DNA of 64,000 nt, from the NCBI RefSeq assembly GCF_014195655.1, contig NZ_JACICD010000001.1:62001-126000 (forward strand). Reading direction: 5' to 3'. Of this stretch, positions 44,772 to 53,166 are shown piece after piece (positions within the stretch are counted from its first letter, which is position 1; every line of letters starts with the position of its first letter). The position numbers and the translations under genes are program-made. This DNA comes from Ancylobacter tetraedralis (GTDB taxonomy: Bacteria > Pseudomonadota > Alphaproteobacteria > Rhizobiales > Xanthobacteraceae). The notes under the pieces were generated by a model that was not told the DNA's origin, searched no databases, and saw nothing but the letters and a program-made list of their open reading frames with translations.

Positions 44772-45200
44772 AGCCCGATTCTCGACGACTTCAGCCGGGA
44801 GTGTCTGGCGCTGGCGGCCGACACCTCGCTCTCGGACCTGCGGGTGACACGCGAGCTCGACGCGCGGCTCGCCATCCGGGGCGGGCCTGCGGCCATCGTT
44901 TCCGACAACGGCACGGAGCGGACCCCGATGGCCGTTCTCAAATGGTCCCGGGAGACCGGCGTCGAATGGCCCTACATCGCTCCCGGCAAGGCGATGCGGA
45001 ACGGGCTCGTTGAGGGCTTCAACGGTCGTTTCCGAGGCGAGTGCATGAACGAGACCCTGTTCTCGAGCCTGGGGCAGGCCCGTGCCGCCATCGCCTCATG
45101 GAAGGAGGACGACAACCTGAACCGCCCTCATTCAGATCTCGGCAATCGATCTCCGGCCGAGTTCGCCGCACCAATCCCACTGGAAAAACAGGCCGCCTGA
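44772..45200 (+). pseudogene. IS3-family transposase remnant (C-terminal part of OrfB)
   Basis: About 142 codons of an IS3-type DDE transposase begin in the middle of the catalytic core. They include [18 protein letters not shown] with the first Asp region, VSDNGTE with the second Asp, and [18 protein letters not shown] with the Glu, ending KQAA at TGA 45198. The N-terminal half and OrfA are missing. A start at ATG 44844 or later would give an inactive fragment. It was joined to the integrase remnant by deletion or insertion. Confidence 0.8.
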
Positions 45201-45254
45201 GGCCGCAAAGCAACCCTCGGACTCTCTCCTGGGCCCGAGGGGAAAAGGGGCTCG

Positions 45255-45560
45255 GGTCATATTCCAGAAGGACGGCGAGGCGTTCGGGGTGGAGAATGCG
45301 CCGCTCGGGATGATCGATGACGGCCCGGCTGAGCCGGTCCATGCAGAGGGCAAGGCCTTGCGCCCCGCCTTGCCCTTGCCCCCCGTCTTGCCCCATGCGC
45401 GCGTTCGTCGAGCCGGCGATACAGGCCGCCGGAGCTGCCCTTGCCGGTGCGCAATGTCATCGCGCCACCGCCGCTGGCGCAGAAGCCGATGCGGGATGGG
45501 AGCGCCGGACCGCTCCCCTCGCGCGGCGGTGTCCACCGCAGGCTTCGCGCCTCGATCACA
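45255..45560 (-). pseudogene. Large serine recombinase remnant, C-terminal zinc-ribbon region, frameshifted
   Basis: On the minus strand three frames hold pieces of one recombinase tail: GGGAMTLRTGKGSSGGLYR (zinc-ribbon type, about 45410-45500), then GKTGGKGKAGRKALP in a second frame, then LSRAVIDHPERRILHPERL in a third (about 45260-45335). Intact relatives carry this order in one frame. The cysteine ribbon is also damaged and the N-terminal catalytic domain is absent. Confidence 0.65.
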
Positions 45561-45576
45561 TGGGTTGTGTCGCACG

Positions 45577-45615
45577 AAAAAAGATAATATATCTATTTGA
45601 TAGAAATTATAGGTT
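45577..45615 (+). promoter_or_regulatory. AT-rich promoter region of the flavoprotein-ABC operon
   Basis: The 39-base tract (AAAAAAGATAATATATCTATTTGATAGAAATTATAG) is by far the most AT-rich stretch in this part of the window and includes the small palindrome CTAT-TTG-ATAG. It lies about 80-115 bases before the GTG of the flavoprotein gene. TATAAT-like hexamers occur, but the exact promoter cannot be fixed by eye. Confidence 0.45.
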
Positions 45616-45693
45616 TCGGCCCTGCTCTCATCGCGCAGGTGCGGAACGTGACGGTGGCGATTTGATCATTGCCCCCGGCATTCGGAGGGTGAT

Positions 45694-47271
45694 GTGGCTG
45701 CTATTATCCAGCTCCAATCGGACGTTCTCGTCATCGGCGGTGGGCCGGCGGCCTGCTGGGCGTCCCTTGCCGCGCGTGAGGCCGGGTGCAGCGTCGTCCT
45801 GGTGGATAAGGGCTATGTGGGAACCAGCGGCGCCACCGCGCCCTCCAACACTGGCACCTGGTTCGCCACCACGCCGGAGCGGCGGGCGCGGCTGATCGCC
45901 GAGCGGGAAAAATCCGCCGAAGGCCTCGCCGATCTGCGGCAGATGGGGCGGGTGATCGACACCGCGACCCAGCATCTTCACGTGCTTGCCGAGCGCGGCT
46001 ATCGCTTTCCGCGCGACGATGACGGCGAGCTCTATATCGCCAATCTGCGGGGCCCGGACTATATGCGCTTCCTGCGCCAACAGCTGGTGCGGGCCGGCGT
46101 GATCGTCCGCGACCACCATCCCGCGCTGGAACTGCTGGTCGCCGGCGAGGTGGTGGCAGGGGCGGCCGGCGTCGCCCGTCAACTCGGCCAGAACTGGCAG
46201 GCGCGGGCGGGGGCGGTGGTGCTGGCCACCGGCGGCTGCGCCTTCGGCTCGCGCATCCTCGGCGCCACGGGGCTCACCGGCGACGGCCAGCTCATGGCCG
46301 CCGAGCTCGGCGCCAGCCTTTCCGGCATGGAGTTCTCCAACCAGTACGGCATCGTCCCGCTGCACTCCTCGGTCAACAAGGGGCTCCCCTATTTCTGGGC
46401 GAGCTTCTACCGGGCGGACGGCTCTGCGATCGACATCCCGCCCGGCCAGCGCTTTCCGGTGCTGGCGCGGGAATCGCTGGAGGGCCCGATCTCGGCCCGG
46501 CTGGACCGGGCGAGCGGCGCGGTGCCGGAGGCGCTGCGCCGGGGACAGCCCAACTGCTTCCTGCCTTTTGAGCGCGCCGGCATCGACCCGTTCGAGGAGC
46601 TGTTCCCAATCGCCCTGCGGTCGGAAGGCACGGTGCGCGGCACCGGTGGCCTGAAGCGCGGCGACGACGACTGCGGCGTCGGGATTCCCGGCCTGTTTGC
46701 GGCCGGCGACACGCTGGAGCGGCAGGACATCGCCGGTGCGGCGACCGGGGGCGGCGGGCCGAATGCCTCCTGGGCCGTCGCCACCGGGGTCTGGTCCGGC
46801 AAGGGCGCCGCCGCTTTCGCCCAGCGTCTGGGGAGCCGGGCAGCGGAGCGATCGGTGCGGCCGGCCGGGCAGGCGGGGCTGCGTCCCGCCGCCTCCTCGC
46901 GCGCCATCGATCCGGCCGAGGCGGTGGCGCTTGTGCGCGAGGAGATGCTGCCGGTCGACCGCCATTTCTTCCGCAGCGCACCCAGGCTCGCCGGCTCGCT
47001 CACACGCCTCGACACGGCGTGGGAGGCGATCCGCGACCACGCCCAAGGCGACGGCGTCGCCGCCCTGCGTCTGCGCGAGGCGGCCGCGCTCCTTGCTTCC
47101 AGCCGCTGGGCCTGCCGCGCCGCGCAGGCGCGCACCGAAACGCGCGGGATGCACCGTCGGCTCGATGCGCCCGAGAGCCAGCCCGCGCAGGCGCGCCGCC
47201 TCACCATCGCCGGCATCGACCAGCCGGTGCTCAGCTTCGATAGCCTGCCGCTGGAGGCGGCCGCATCATGA
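45694..47271 (+). CDS. FAD-binding oxidoreductase of the succinate dehydrogenase/fumarate reductase/AprA flavoprotein family
   Basis: This 525-residue protein has an N-terminal Rossmann motif VLVIGGGPAACWASLAAREAG (dinucleotide site, residues 11-31), the flavin-loop block GYVGTSGATAPSNTG, and the second FAD part GIPGLFAAGDTLERQDIAGA with GGGGPNASWA. The last 130 residues resemble the helical end of AprA-type flavoproteins. It starts at GTG 45694 behind GGAGGG and overlaps the ferredoxin gene by four bases, so the two proteins probably form a complex. Unlike SdhA there is no HPE-type active site that I can identify. The substrate is unknown; the linked importer suggests a sulfur- or nitrogen-containing organic compound. 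Confidence 0.85.
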   Translation: MAAIIQLQSDVLVIGGGPAACWASLAAREAGCSVVLVDKGYVGTSGATAPSNTGTWFATTPERRARLIAEREKSAEGLADLRQMGRVIDTATQHLHVLAERGYRFPRDDDGELYIANLRGPDYMRFLRQQLVRAGVIVRDHHPALELLVAGEVVAGAAGVARQLGQNWQARAGAVVLATGGCAFGSRILGATGLTGDGQLMAAELGASLSGMEFSNQYGIVPLHSSVNKGLPYFWASFYRADGSAIDIPPGQRFPVLARESLEGPISARLDRASGAVPEALRRGQPNCFLPFERAGIDPFEELFPIALRSEGTVRGTGGLKRGDDDCGVGIPGLFAAGDTLERQDIAGAATGGGGPNASWAVATGVWSGKGAAAFAQRLGSRAAERSVRPAGQAGLRPAASSRAIDPAEAVALVREEMLPVDRHFFRSAPRLAGSLTRLDTAWEAIRDHAQGDGVAALRLREAAALLASSRWACRAAQARTETRGMHRRLDAPESQPAQARRLTIAGIDQPVLSFDSLPLEAAAS

Positions 47272-47633
47272 TCGAGCTTCTGTCGGAGACCCGCTGCACC
47301 GCCTGCAATGTCTGCGTGAAGGCCTGCCCGGCCAACGTATTCGAGGCCGTGCCCGGCGGGGTTCCGGTCATCGCGCGGCAGGGCGACTGCCAGACCTGCT
47401 TCCTGTGCGAGATCTATTGCCCGGTCGATGCGCTCTACGTCGCAGTCGACCCCGAGCATGTCACCGGAATCACCGAGAGCGCGGTGGTCGAGGCCGGCCT
47501 GTTCGGCAGCTATGCGCGCGCGCTCGGCTGGAAGAAGGGCCGCGAAGGCGGCGCCGACAGCGACCCCACCCATCGACTTCGCCAGGCCTCGCTGACCGCG
47601 ATGCCGACCGGCCCCCGGAGTACTGCGCCATGA
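47268..47633 (+). CDS. Two-cluster 4Fe-4S ferredoxin subunit
   Basis: This 121-residue protein has two C-x2-C-x2-C-x3-C-P motifs: CTACNVCVKACP (about 10-21) and CQTCFLCEIYCP (about 43-54), binding two [4Fe-4S] clusters as in AprB-like electron-transfer subunits. It has a C-terminal extension of about 60 residues. It overlaps both neighbours by four bases (flavoprotein ATGA, ATPase ATGA), indicating tight coupling. It likely carries electrons to or from the flavoprotein. Confidence 0.88.
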   Translation: MIELLSETRCTACNVCVKACPANVFEAVPGGVPVIARQGDCQTCFLCEIYCPVDALYVAVDPEHVTGITESAVVEAGLFGSYARALGWKKGREGGADSDPTHRLRQASLTAMPTGPRSTAP

Positions 47634-48511
47634 GCCTCGCACCCGTCAGCCCCCTGCCTGTGGGCGCTCCCGACACCAACCGCATCGCGCTGCGCGACGT
47701 ACGCAAGACCTTCCAGCTCAAGCCGGGCCAGAGCGTGACGCTCGATGGCAGGCTGAGCGACCGCATCCCGGTTCTGTCGGGCGTCGATCTCGACATCCGG
47801 CAAGGCGAATTCGTCACCATTGTCGGACCCTCGGGCAGCGGCAAGTCGGTGCTGCTCGACATTATTGCCGGGCTCACCCAGGCGACCAACGGATTTGCCG
47901 CCATCGACGGCCACAAGGTGAGCCGCCCGCACCGGGAAACGGCCTATGTGTTCCAGCAATATGCATTGTTTCCCTGGCGCACGGCGCTGCAGAACATCGA
48001 ATACCCGCTGGAGGTGCGCGGGGTCGGGCGCGCCGCCCGGCGGGAACGGGCGCAGCATTTTCTCAACCTGTTCGGGCTGAAGGGCTTCGAGGACCGCTAC
48101 CCCTCCCAGCTCTCCGGCGGCATGCAGCAGCGCGTGGCGATCGCCCGCGCCCTAGCGACCGATCCGCAGGTATTGCTGATGGACGAACCGTTCGCGGCGC
48201 TCGACGCCCAGACCCGCGACATCCTGCAAAGCGAATTGCTGCGCATCTGGGAGCAGATCCGGACGACGGTGGTGTTCGTCACCCATTCCATCGACGAGGC
48301 CATCTTCCTTGCCGACCGGATCGTCGTGATGACCGCGCGCCCGGCGCAGGTGAAGGAGACCATCGCGGTCGATCTGCCGCGTCCGCGCGACATTGAGATC
48401 CGCAACAGCGCCGCCTTCAACGCCTATCGCGCCCGTGTGTGGGATGCGCTGCGCGAGGAGGTGAGCAAGGCCCAGCGCGATTGGGCTCTCGCCTCCGCCT
48501 ACAACGCCTGA
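47630..48511 (+). CDS. ABC transporter ATP-binding protein, nitrate/sulfonate/taurine type
   Basis: This 293-residue ATPase has Walker A GPSGSGKSV, Q-loop FQQYALFPWRTA, signature LSGGMQQRVAIARAL, Walker B LLMDEPFAALD and switch VTHSIDEAI, as in SsuB/TauB/NrtD. ATG 47630 is inside the ferredoxin stop. An N-terminal extension of about 20 residues precedes the domain, and an inserted stretch (KPGQSVTLDGRLSDRIPV) separates its first two strands, which is unusual for the family. Confidence 0.9.
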   Translation: MSLAPVSPLPVGAPDTNRIALRDVRKTFQLKPGQSVTLDGRLSDRIPVLSGVDLDIRQGEFVTIVGPSGSGKSVLLDIIAGLTQATNGFAAIDGHKVSRPHRETAYVFQQYALFPWRTALQNIEYPLEVRGVGRAARRERAQHFLNLFGLKGFEDRYPSQLSGGMQQRVAIARALATDPQVLLMDEPFAALDAQTRDILQSELLRIWEQIRTTVVFVTHSIDEAIFLADRIVVMTARPAQVKETIAVDLPRPRDIEIRNSAAFNAYRARVWDALREEVSKAQRDWALASAYNA

Positions 48512-48521
48512 GGACCCGACG

Positions 48522-49382
48522 ATGACGCTCGCCACCGACAATTCGACCGATATTCCCCCGCGTGTCTGGTGGAGCCGGCCGGCCTCCCTGCCCGCCCCCT
48601 CCTCGGTCCGCCATGCCATCAGCGCCATCGGGCTCGGCCTGCCGGCCCTGCTGGTGCTGGCGCTGCTGTGGGAGCTGGCGCCGCGCCTGGGCTGGATCAA
48701 CGCGATCTTCTTTCCCCCGCTCAGCCAGGTCTTCTCGGCGCTGGGCGAGATGATCGGCAGCGGCCTGCTGGCCCAGCATATCGGCATCAGCCTGCAGCGT
48801 GCGGCCATCGGCTTCGGGCTGGCGGTGATCGTCGCGATCCCGCTCGGCCTGCTGATGGGGCGCTACACGCTGTTCGAGAAGATCAGCGATTTTCTGGTGC
48901 AGACGCTGCGCAACACCTCGCAATTCGCGCTGCTGCCGGTCTTCATCCTGGTGCTGGGCATCGGCGAGGCCTCGAAAATCGCCATCACCTTCTATGCCGC
49001 CGTGTTCTTCCTGCTGATCAACACCATTGTCGGCGTGAAGTCGGTCGATCCGCTGCACATCAAGGCGGCGCGCTCCATGGGCACCTCGGACTGGGACCTG
49101 TTCGCCAAGGTGATCCTGCCCTCGGCCGTGCCCTCCATCGTCGCGGGGGCGCGGCTCGGGGTGAAGAGTTCGCTGTTCTCGGTGATCGCCGCCGAGATGC
49201 TCGCGGCCCAGTCGGGCATTGGCTACCTCATCCAGAACTCGTCGCTGATGCTGGAAACCGACCGCATGTATGCCGGCATCCTGACGCTCACCTTCATCGG
49301 CTTCCTGCTGAATTACGGCCTCGTGGCCTTCGAGGCCCGGGCGACGCGCTGGCGCGCCAGCGAAGACAAGGGCGCGGTCTGA
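48522..49382 (+). CDS. ABC transporter permease, SsuC/TauC type
   Basis: This 286-residue inner-membrane permease has about six membrane segments and the EAA loop IKAARSMGTSDWDLFAKVILPSAVPSI. VIVAIPLGLLMGRY is typical of the sulfonate/taurine/nitrate permease class. It is 10 bases after the ATPase and would work as a homodimer. Confidence 0.9.
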   Translation: MTLATDNSTDIPPRVWWSRPASLPAPSSVRHAISAIGLGLPALLVLALLWELAPRLGWINAIFFPPLSQVFSALGEMIGSGLLAQHIGISLQRAAIGFGLAVIVAIPLGLLMGRYTLFEKISDFLVQTLRNTSQFALLPVFILVLGIGEASKIAITFYAAVFFLLINTIVGVKSVDPLHIKAARSMGTSDWDLFAKVILPSAVPSIVAGARLGVKSSLFSVIAAEMLAAQSGIGYLIQNSSLMLETDRMYAGILTLTFIGFLLNYGLVAFEARATRWRASEDKGAV

Positions 49383-49428
49383 CGCCCGCCTCTCCCTCTT
49401 TTCATGACATCCCCGAAAGGCACCGACC

Positions 49429-50457
49429 ATGGCCCCTCGTCTCGTTTCTCTCTCGCGCCGCCGCGTTGTCCAGGCACTCGGCTTTGTCGCGCTCGCCCCG
49501 CTTGCCGGCACTCTCCCCGCCCGCGCCGATGACAAGCCGGAGGTGATCCGCATCGGCTCGACCGCGCCGGGACACCTCAAGTTTATCCTCTACCGGAACA
49601 AGAAGCGGCTGGAGCAGGAATTCGCCAAGGACGGCATCCGTGTCGAGCTGGCGACCTTCGACGGCGGCGGCCCGGCCTCGGTCGCGCTCGGCTCCGGCGC
49701 CATCGAGTTTACCTATATCGGCAACAACCCCTCGCTGCGTCTCGGCGCCGCCGGGGCGGATGTGAAGGCGATCGGCCTGTCGAGCTGGGTGCCTTCCAAC
49801 GAGACGCTGGTGGTCGTGCGCCCGGACTCGCCGATCAAAAGCCTCGCCGAGCTGAAGGGAAAGAAGGTCGCTGTGCTCACCGGGACCGTGCGTCATTCGA
49901 CCTTGGCCAAGGCGCTGAAGGAGACGGGCGTCTCGATCAAGGACGTCCAGTTGCTCAATATCGGCATTGAGAGTTCCGGGCCCGCACTCGCCCGGGGCGA
50001 TATCGACGCCATCGCCGAGAGCACCGGGCCGGCCCAGAAGCTGGTGGATCTCGGCGGGGCGCGGGTCCTTTTTGACGCCGGCATCTCCGGCAAGCGGGAA
50101 TGGGCGGTTCCGCACGTCCTCAGCGTGAACGGCACCTTCGCTCGCAAATACCCCGACATCGTCGCGCGGCTGCTCGCCATCGACATCGAGACGGCGCGCT
50201 GGGCCGATGCGCACCCGGAAGAGACCATCGATATCTTCGTCAAGGAGACGGGCAGCAGCGAGAAGGCGGTTCGCGCGACCTATAATGAGGGCAAGTTCTG
50301 GCAGGACCCGGCGATTACCGAAGAGGCGGTTCGGGCGCTCCAGGCCGAGGAAGCCTTCATGGCCGAGTCTGGCCTTTTGAAGGGCAAGGTCGACTACGGC
50401 ACCTGGATCGACCGCTCCTACTACGACGCCGCGCGGAAGAAGCTCGCCAACAACTGA
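49429..50457 (+). CDS. ABC transporter periplasmic binding protein, SsuA/TauA-like
   Basis: This 342-residue protein starts with an Arg-rich signal (SRRRVVQALGFVALAPLAG, possible Tat type) cleaved near ARA|DD. The mature protein has the SsuA/NMT1 fold with LKFILYRNKKRLEQEFAKDGI, STFDGGGP-like ATFDGGGPASVALGSGAIEF and KGKKVAVLTGTVRHSTL. It would capture an alkanesulfonate-, taurine- or nitrate-like anion. It closes a five-gene operon with the flavoprotein and ferredoxin; no SsuD-type monooxygenase is present. Confidence 0.88.
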   Translation: MAPRLVSLSRRRVVQALGFVALAPLAGTLPARADDKPEVIRIGSTAPGHLKFILYRNKKRLEQEFAKDGIRVELATFDGGGPASVALGSGAIEFTYIGNNPSLRLGAAGADVKAIGLSSWVPSNETLVVVRPDSPIKSLAELKGKKVAVLTGTVRHSTLAKALKETGVSIKDVQLLNIGIESSGPALARGDIDAIAESTGPAQKLVDLGGARVLFDAGISGKREWAVPHVLSVNGTFARKYPDIVARLLAIDIETARWADAHPEETIDIFVKETGSSEKAVRATYNEGKFWQDPAITEEAVRALQAEEAFMAESGLLKGKVDYGTWIDRSYYDAARKKLANN

Positions 50458-50462
50458 GCCGC

Positions 50463-50494
50463 TGCCGAGGCCGTCCGTATCGCCGGCCTCGGCA
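50463..50494. terminator. Bidirectional stem-loop between convergent ABC operons
   Basis: TGCCGAGGCC (50463-50472) pairs perfectly with GGCCTCGGCA (50485-50494) around a 12-base loop, between the SsuA-like gene and the convergent peptide-transporter ATPase. No clear T-run follows on either strand. Confidence 0.55.
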
Positions 50495-50539
50495 CCGCAT
50501 CGTGCATCGGCCCGGATGCTTGGCTCTACGAGGCTCGCC

Positions 50540-52264
50540 CTAGTAGATCGGGGGATGGGGGATCGAGGACAGTAGCTCGCGGGTGTACTCGGCCTTGGGC
50601 GCCGCCATCACAGCCGCGGTCTCTCCTTCCTCGACAATGCCTCCCGCGCGCATGACGATCACGCGGTCGCACAGCATGCGCACCACCTCCAGATCGTGGC
50701 TGACGAAGATATAGCTCATGCCGAGCCGCTGCTTGAGGTCGTGCAACAGGTTGAGCACCACCGCCTGAACCGACACGTCGAGCGCGGCGGTCGGCTCGTC
50801 GAGGACCACGAGTTCGGGATCGAGCGCGATGGCGCGGGCGATGCCGACGCGCGCCTTTTGCCCACCCGACAACTGGTGCGGGAACCGGTCGAGAAACGGC
50901 GACGGCAGGCCGACGAGGCGGGCCAGCTCTTCCACCCGCGCCCGCAGGGCAGGGCCGCTCACGTTCTCGCCCATCTGCAGCAGCGGGTCGGCGATCGAGC
51001 GCGCCGCGGTGAAGCGCGGATTGAGGCTGTCGGTCGGATCCTGAAACACCATCTGGATGCGCGAGCGCCAGGGCGAGCGGGCGAAGGTCCTGGCTGGTAT
51101 TTTTGAGAGATCCTCACCCTTGAAGATGATCTGCCCGGAGGTGGGGTCGAGCAGCCGCATCAGCATCATCGATGTCGTGGACTTGCCGCAGCCGGATTCG
51201 CCGACCAGCCCGAGACTCTCGCCCTTCGCCAGCGAGAAGCTGATGCCGTCGACCGCGCGGAACGGCTCGGGTGCCGCGACCTTGGCGCCGAACATTCTTG
51301 CAAGGCTGGAGACGGCCGACTGGCGCGGATATTCCTTGATGAGGTTTTCGACCACCAGCAGCGGCTGGCCGCTTGCCGGCGGTACTTTCACCCCGAGCGG
51401 CGCCATCTCGGTGGCGATCTCCTCGGGGAGCAGGTCGCGCAGCGTGATGCCGCCGCGCGGCGTCGCTCGCATCAGCTTGCGGGTATAGGCGTGCCGGGGG
51501 GCGCGAAAGATCGCCTCGGCGGTGGCGGTCTCCACCACGCGGCCCTTTTCCATCACCATGACCCGATCGCAATAGGCGGCCGCCAGACCGAGATCATGTG
51601 TGATGAGGATGGTCGCCATGTTGCGCTCGCGGGCGAGCTCGACGACCAGATCCATCACCGCCTTCTGGGTGGTGACGTCGAGCCCGGTGGTCGGCTCGTC
51701 GGCGATCAGCAATTGCGGGCGGCAGGCCAGCGCGAGCGCAATGACGATGCGCTGGCACATGCCGCCGGAAAGCTCGAACGGGTACGCGTGGTAGCGCTCC
51801 TCGGGCCGGGCGATGCGCACGGCCTTGAGCACCTCGATGGCTTTCTCCTTAGCGTCGCTCGGCTGCGCCTGGACGTGCTCGATCAGCACATCCTCGATCT
51901 GTTTGCCGACCTTGCGGATCGGGTTCAGCGCTGCGCGCGGGTTCTGGAAGATCATCGACATTTCTCGCCCGCGCAGTGCCCGGACGGTGGATTCCGGCGC
52001 GTTGCCGACATCGACGCCGCCAAAGGTGATGGTGCCCTCGGCGATGCGGCCGGCGCGGTCGAGGATGCGCATCACCGTGTAGGAGGTGACGGACTTGCCC
52101 GAGCCGGACTCGCCGACAATGCCGAGCGTCTCGCCCTTGGCCAGCGTCAGGTTCACCTTCTCCACCGCGCGCACAGCGCCGCGTCGGGTGGCGAATTCGA
52201 CGGTGAGATCCTGGACTTCGAGCAGTGGCGGCTGGATGTGATTGGCGGGCAAGTGGACGTTCAT
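50540..52264 (-). CDS. Peptide-type ABC transporter ATPase, DppD-DppF fusion
   Basis: This 574-residue protein carries two complete oligopeptide-type ABC domains in one chain. The first has Walker A GESGSGKSV, LSGGMCQRIVIALALA and LLIADEPTTGLD. The second has GESGCGKST, LSGGQKARVGIARAIA and VVLDEPTAALD, followed by the short Opp/Dpp C-terminal tail. Normally these are separate DppD and DppF subunits; fused forms (as in GsiA) are known. ATG 52264 starts MNVHLP. It energises the two permeases encoded just upstream. Confidence 0.92.
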   Translation of the reverse strand: MNVHLPANHIQPPLLEVQDLTVEFATRRGAVRAVEKVNLTLAKGETLGIVGESGSGKSVTSYTVMRILDRAGRIAEGTITFGGVDVGNAPESTVRALRGREMSMIFQNPRAALNPIRKVGKQIEDVLIEHVQAQPSDAKEKAIEVLKAVRIARPEERYHAYPFELSGGMCQRIVIALALACRPQLLIADEPTTGLDVTTQKAVMDLVVELARERNMATILITHDLGLAAAYCDRVMVMEKGRVVETATAEAIFRAPRHAYTRKLMRATPRGGITLRDLLPEEIATEMAPLGVKVPPASGQPLLVVENLIKEYPRQSAVSSLARMFGAKVAAPEPFRAVDGISFSLAKGESLGLVGESGCGKSTTSMMLMRLLDPTSGQIIFKGEDLSKIPARTFARSPWRSRIQMVFQDPTDSLNPRFTAARSIADPLLQMGENVSGPALRARVEELARLVGLPSPFLDRFPHQLSGGQKARVGIARAIALDPELVVLDEPTAALDVSVQAVVLNLLHDLKQRLGMSYIFVSHDLEVVRMLCDRVIVMRAGGIVEEGETAAVMAAPKAEYTRELLSSIPHPPIY

Positions 52265-52274
52265 GACGGTCTCC

Positions 52275-53156
52275 TCACGTGCGCCGCTGCGGGTCGACGA
52301 GGTCGCGCAAACCATCGCCGAGCAGGTTGAAGCAGAACACCGCGAGCATCAGCGTCACGCCGGGAAAGAACGCGATCCACCATTCGCCGGAGATGATGAA
52401 GGACGCGCCCTCCGCGACCATGATCCCCCATTCCGGGGTAGGCGGGCGCACGCCGAGGCCGATGAAGGAAAGCCCCGCCGCATTGAGGATGGCGTAGCCC
52501 ATGGTGAGCGACACCTGCACCATCATCAGCGGCAGGATGTTCGGCGCGATATGGCCGAGCAGGATGCGCATCTCGGAATTGCCGGACAGCCGCGCGGCCT
52601 GCACGAACCCGGCCTCGCGGCGCACATTCGCCTCGGCGCGGGCGACGCGGACATAGAGCGGGAAGTTGATGATGGCGGTCGCGATGATGATGTTGGTGAC
52701 GGTGTTGCCGAGCGCCGCCACGATGCCCATCGCCAGCACGAATAGCGGGAACGCCATGATGGTGTCGGACACTCGTCCAACGATGCGGTCGGTCCACCCG
52801 CCGAAATAGCCCGACGCGATGCCGGCAAAGCCCCCGGCCAGGAACACCAGTGCTACCGAGGCGATGGCGATGATCATGTCGAGCCGGGTCGCCACCACGA
52901 CGCGCGAGAAGATGTCACGCCCGAGTTGGTCGGTGCCGAACCAGTGCGCGGCCGATGGGGCCTGCAGGGCCGCCGCCGTATCGCTGGCGAGCGGATCATA
53001 GGGTACGATGAACGGCCCGATGATGGCCGCCAGCAGGAACAGAGCGAACAGGGCGAACGACACCCCGGTGACCGGGTTCTCCGATACGATGTGGCGGGCG
53101 TGGGAGAGGATGCCGTCCTTGGACGGTGCGGCGGCGTCGGCGGTTGCGGTGCTCAT
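52275..53156 (-). CDS. Peptide-type ABC transporter permease, DppC-like
   Basis: This 293-residue inner-membrane permease has the DppC/OppC N-terminal domain (NPVTGVSFALFALFLLAAIIGPFI, YDPLAS, HWFGTDQLGRDIFSRVVVATR) and the EAA-type loop VQAARLSGNSEMRILLGHIAPN. It pairs with the DppB-like protein encoded 10 bases upstream in the transcript. Confidence 0.93.
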   Translation of the reverse strand: MSTATADAAAPSKDGILSHARHIVSENPVTGVSFALFALFLLAAIIGPFIVPYDPLASDTAAALQAPSAAHWFGTDQLGRDIFSRVVVATRLDMIIAIASVALVFLAGGFAGIASGYFGGWTDRIVGRVSDTIMAFPLFVLAMGIVAALGNTVTNIIIATAIINFPLYVRVARAEANVRREAGFVQAARLSGNSEMRILLGHIAPNILPLMMVQVSLTMGYAILNAAGLSFIGLGVRPPTPEWGIMVAEGASFIISGEWWIAFFPGVTLMLAVFCFNLLGDGLRDLVDPQRRT

Positions 53157-53166
53157 GGGTGCCGGC

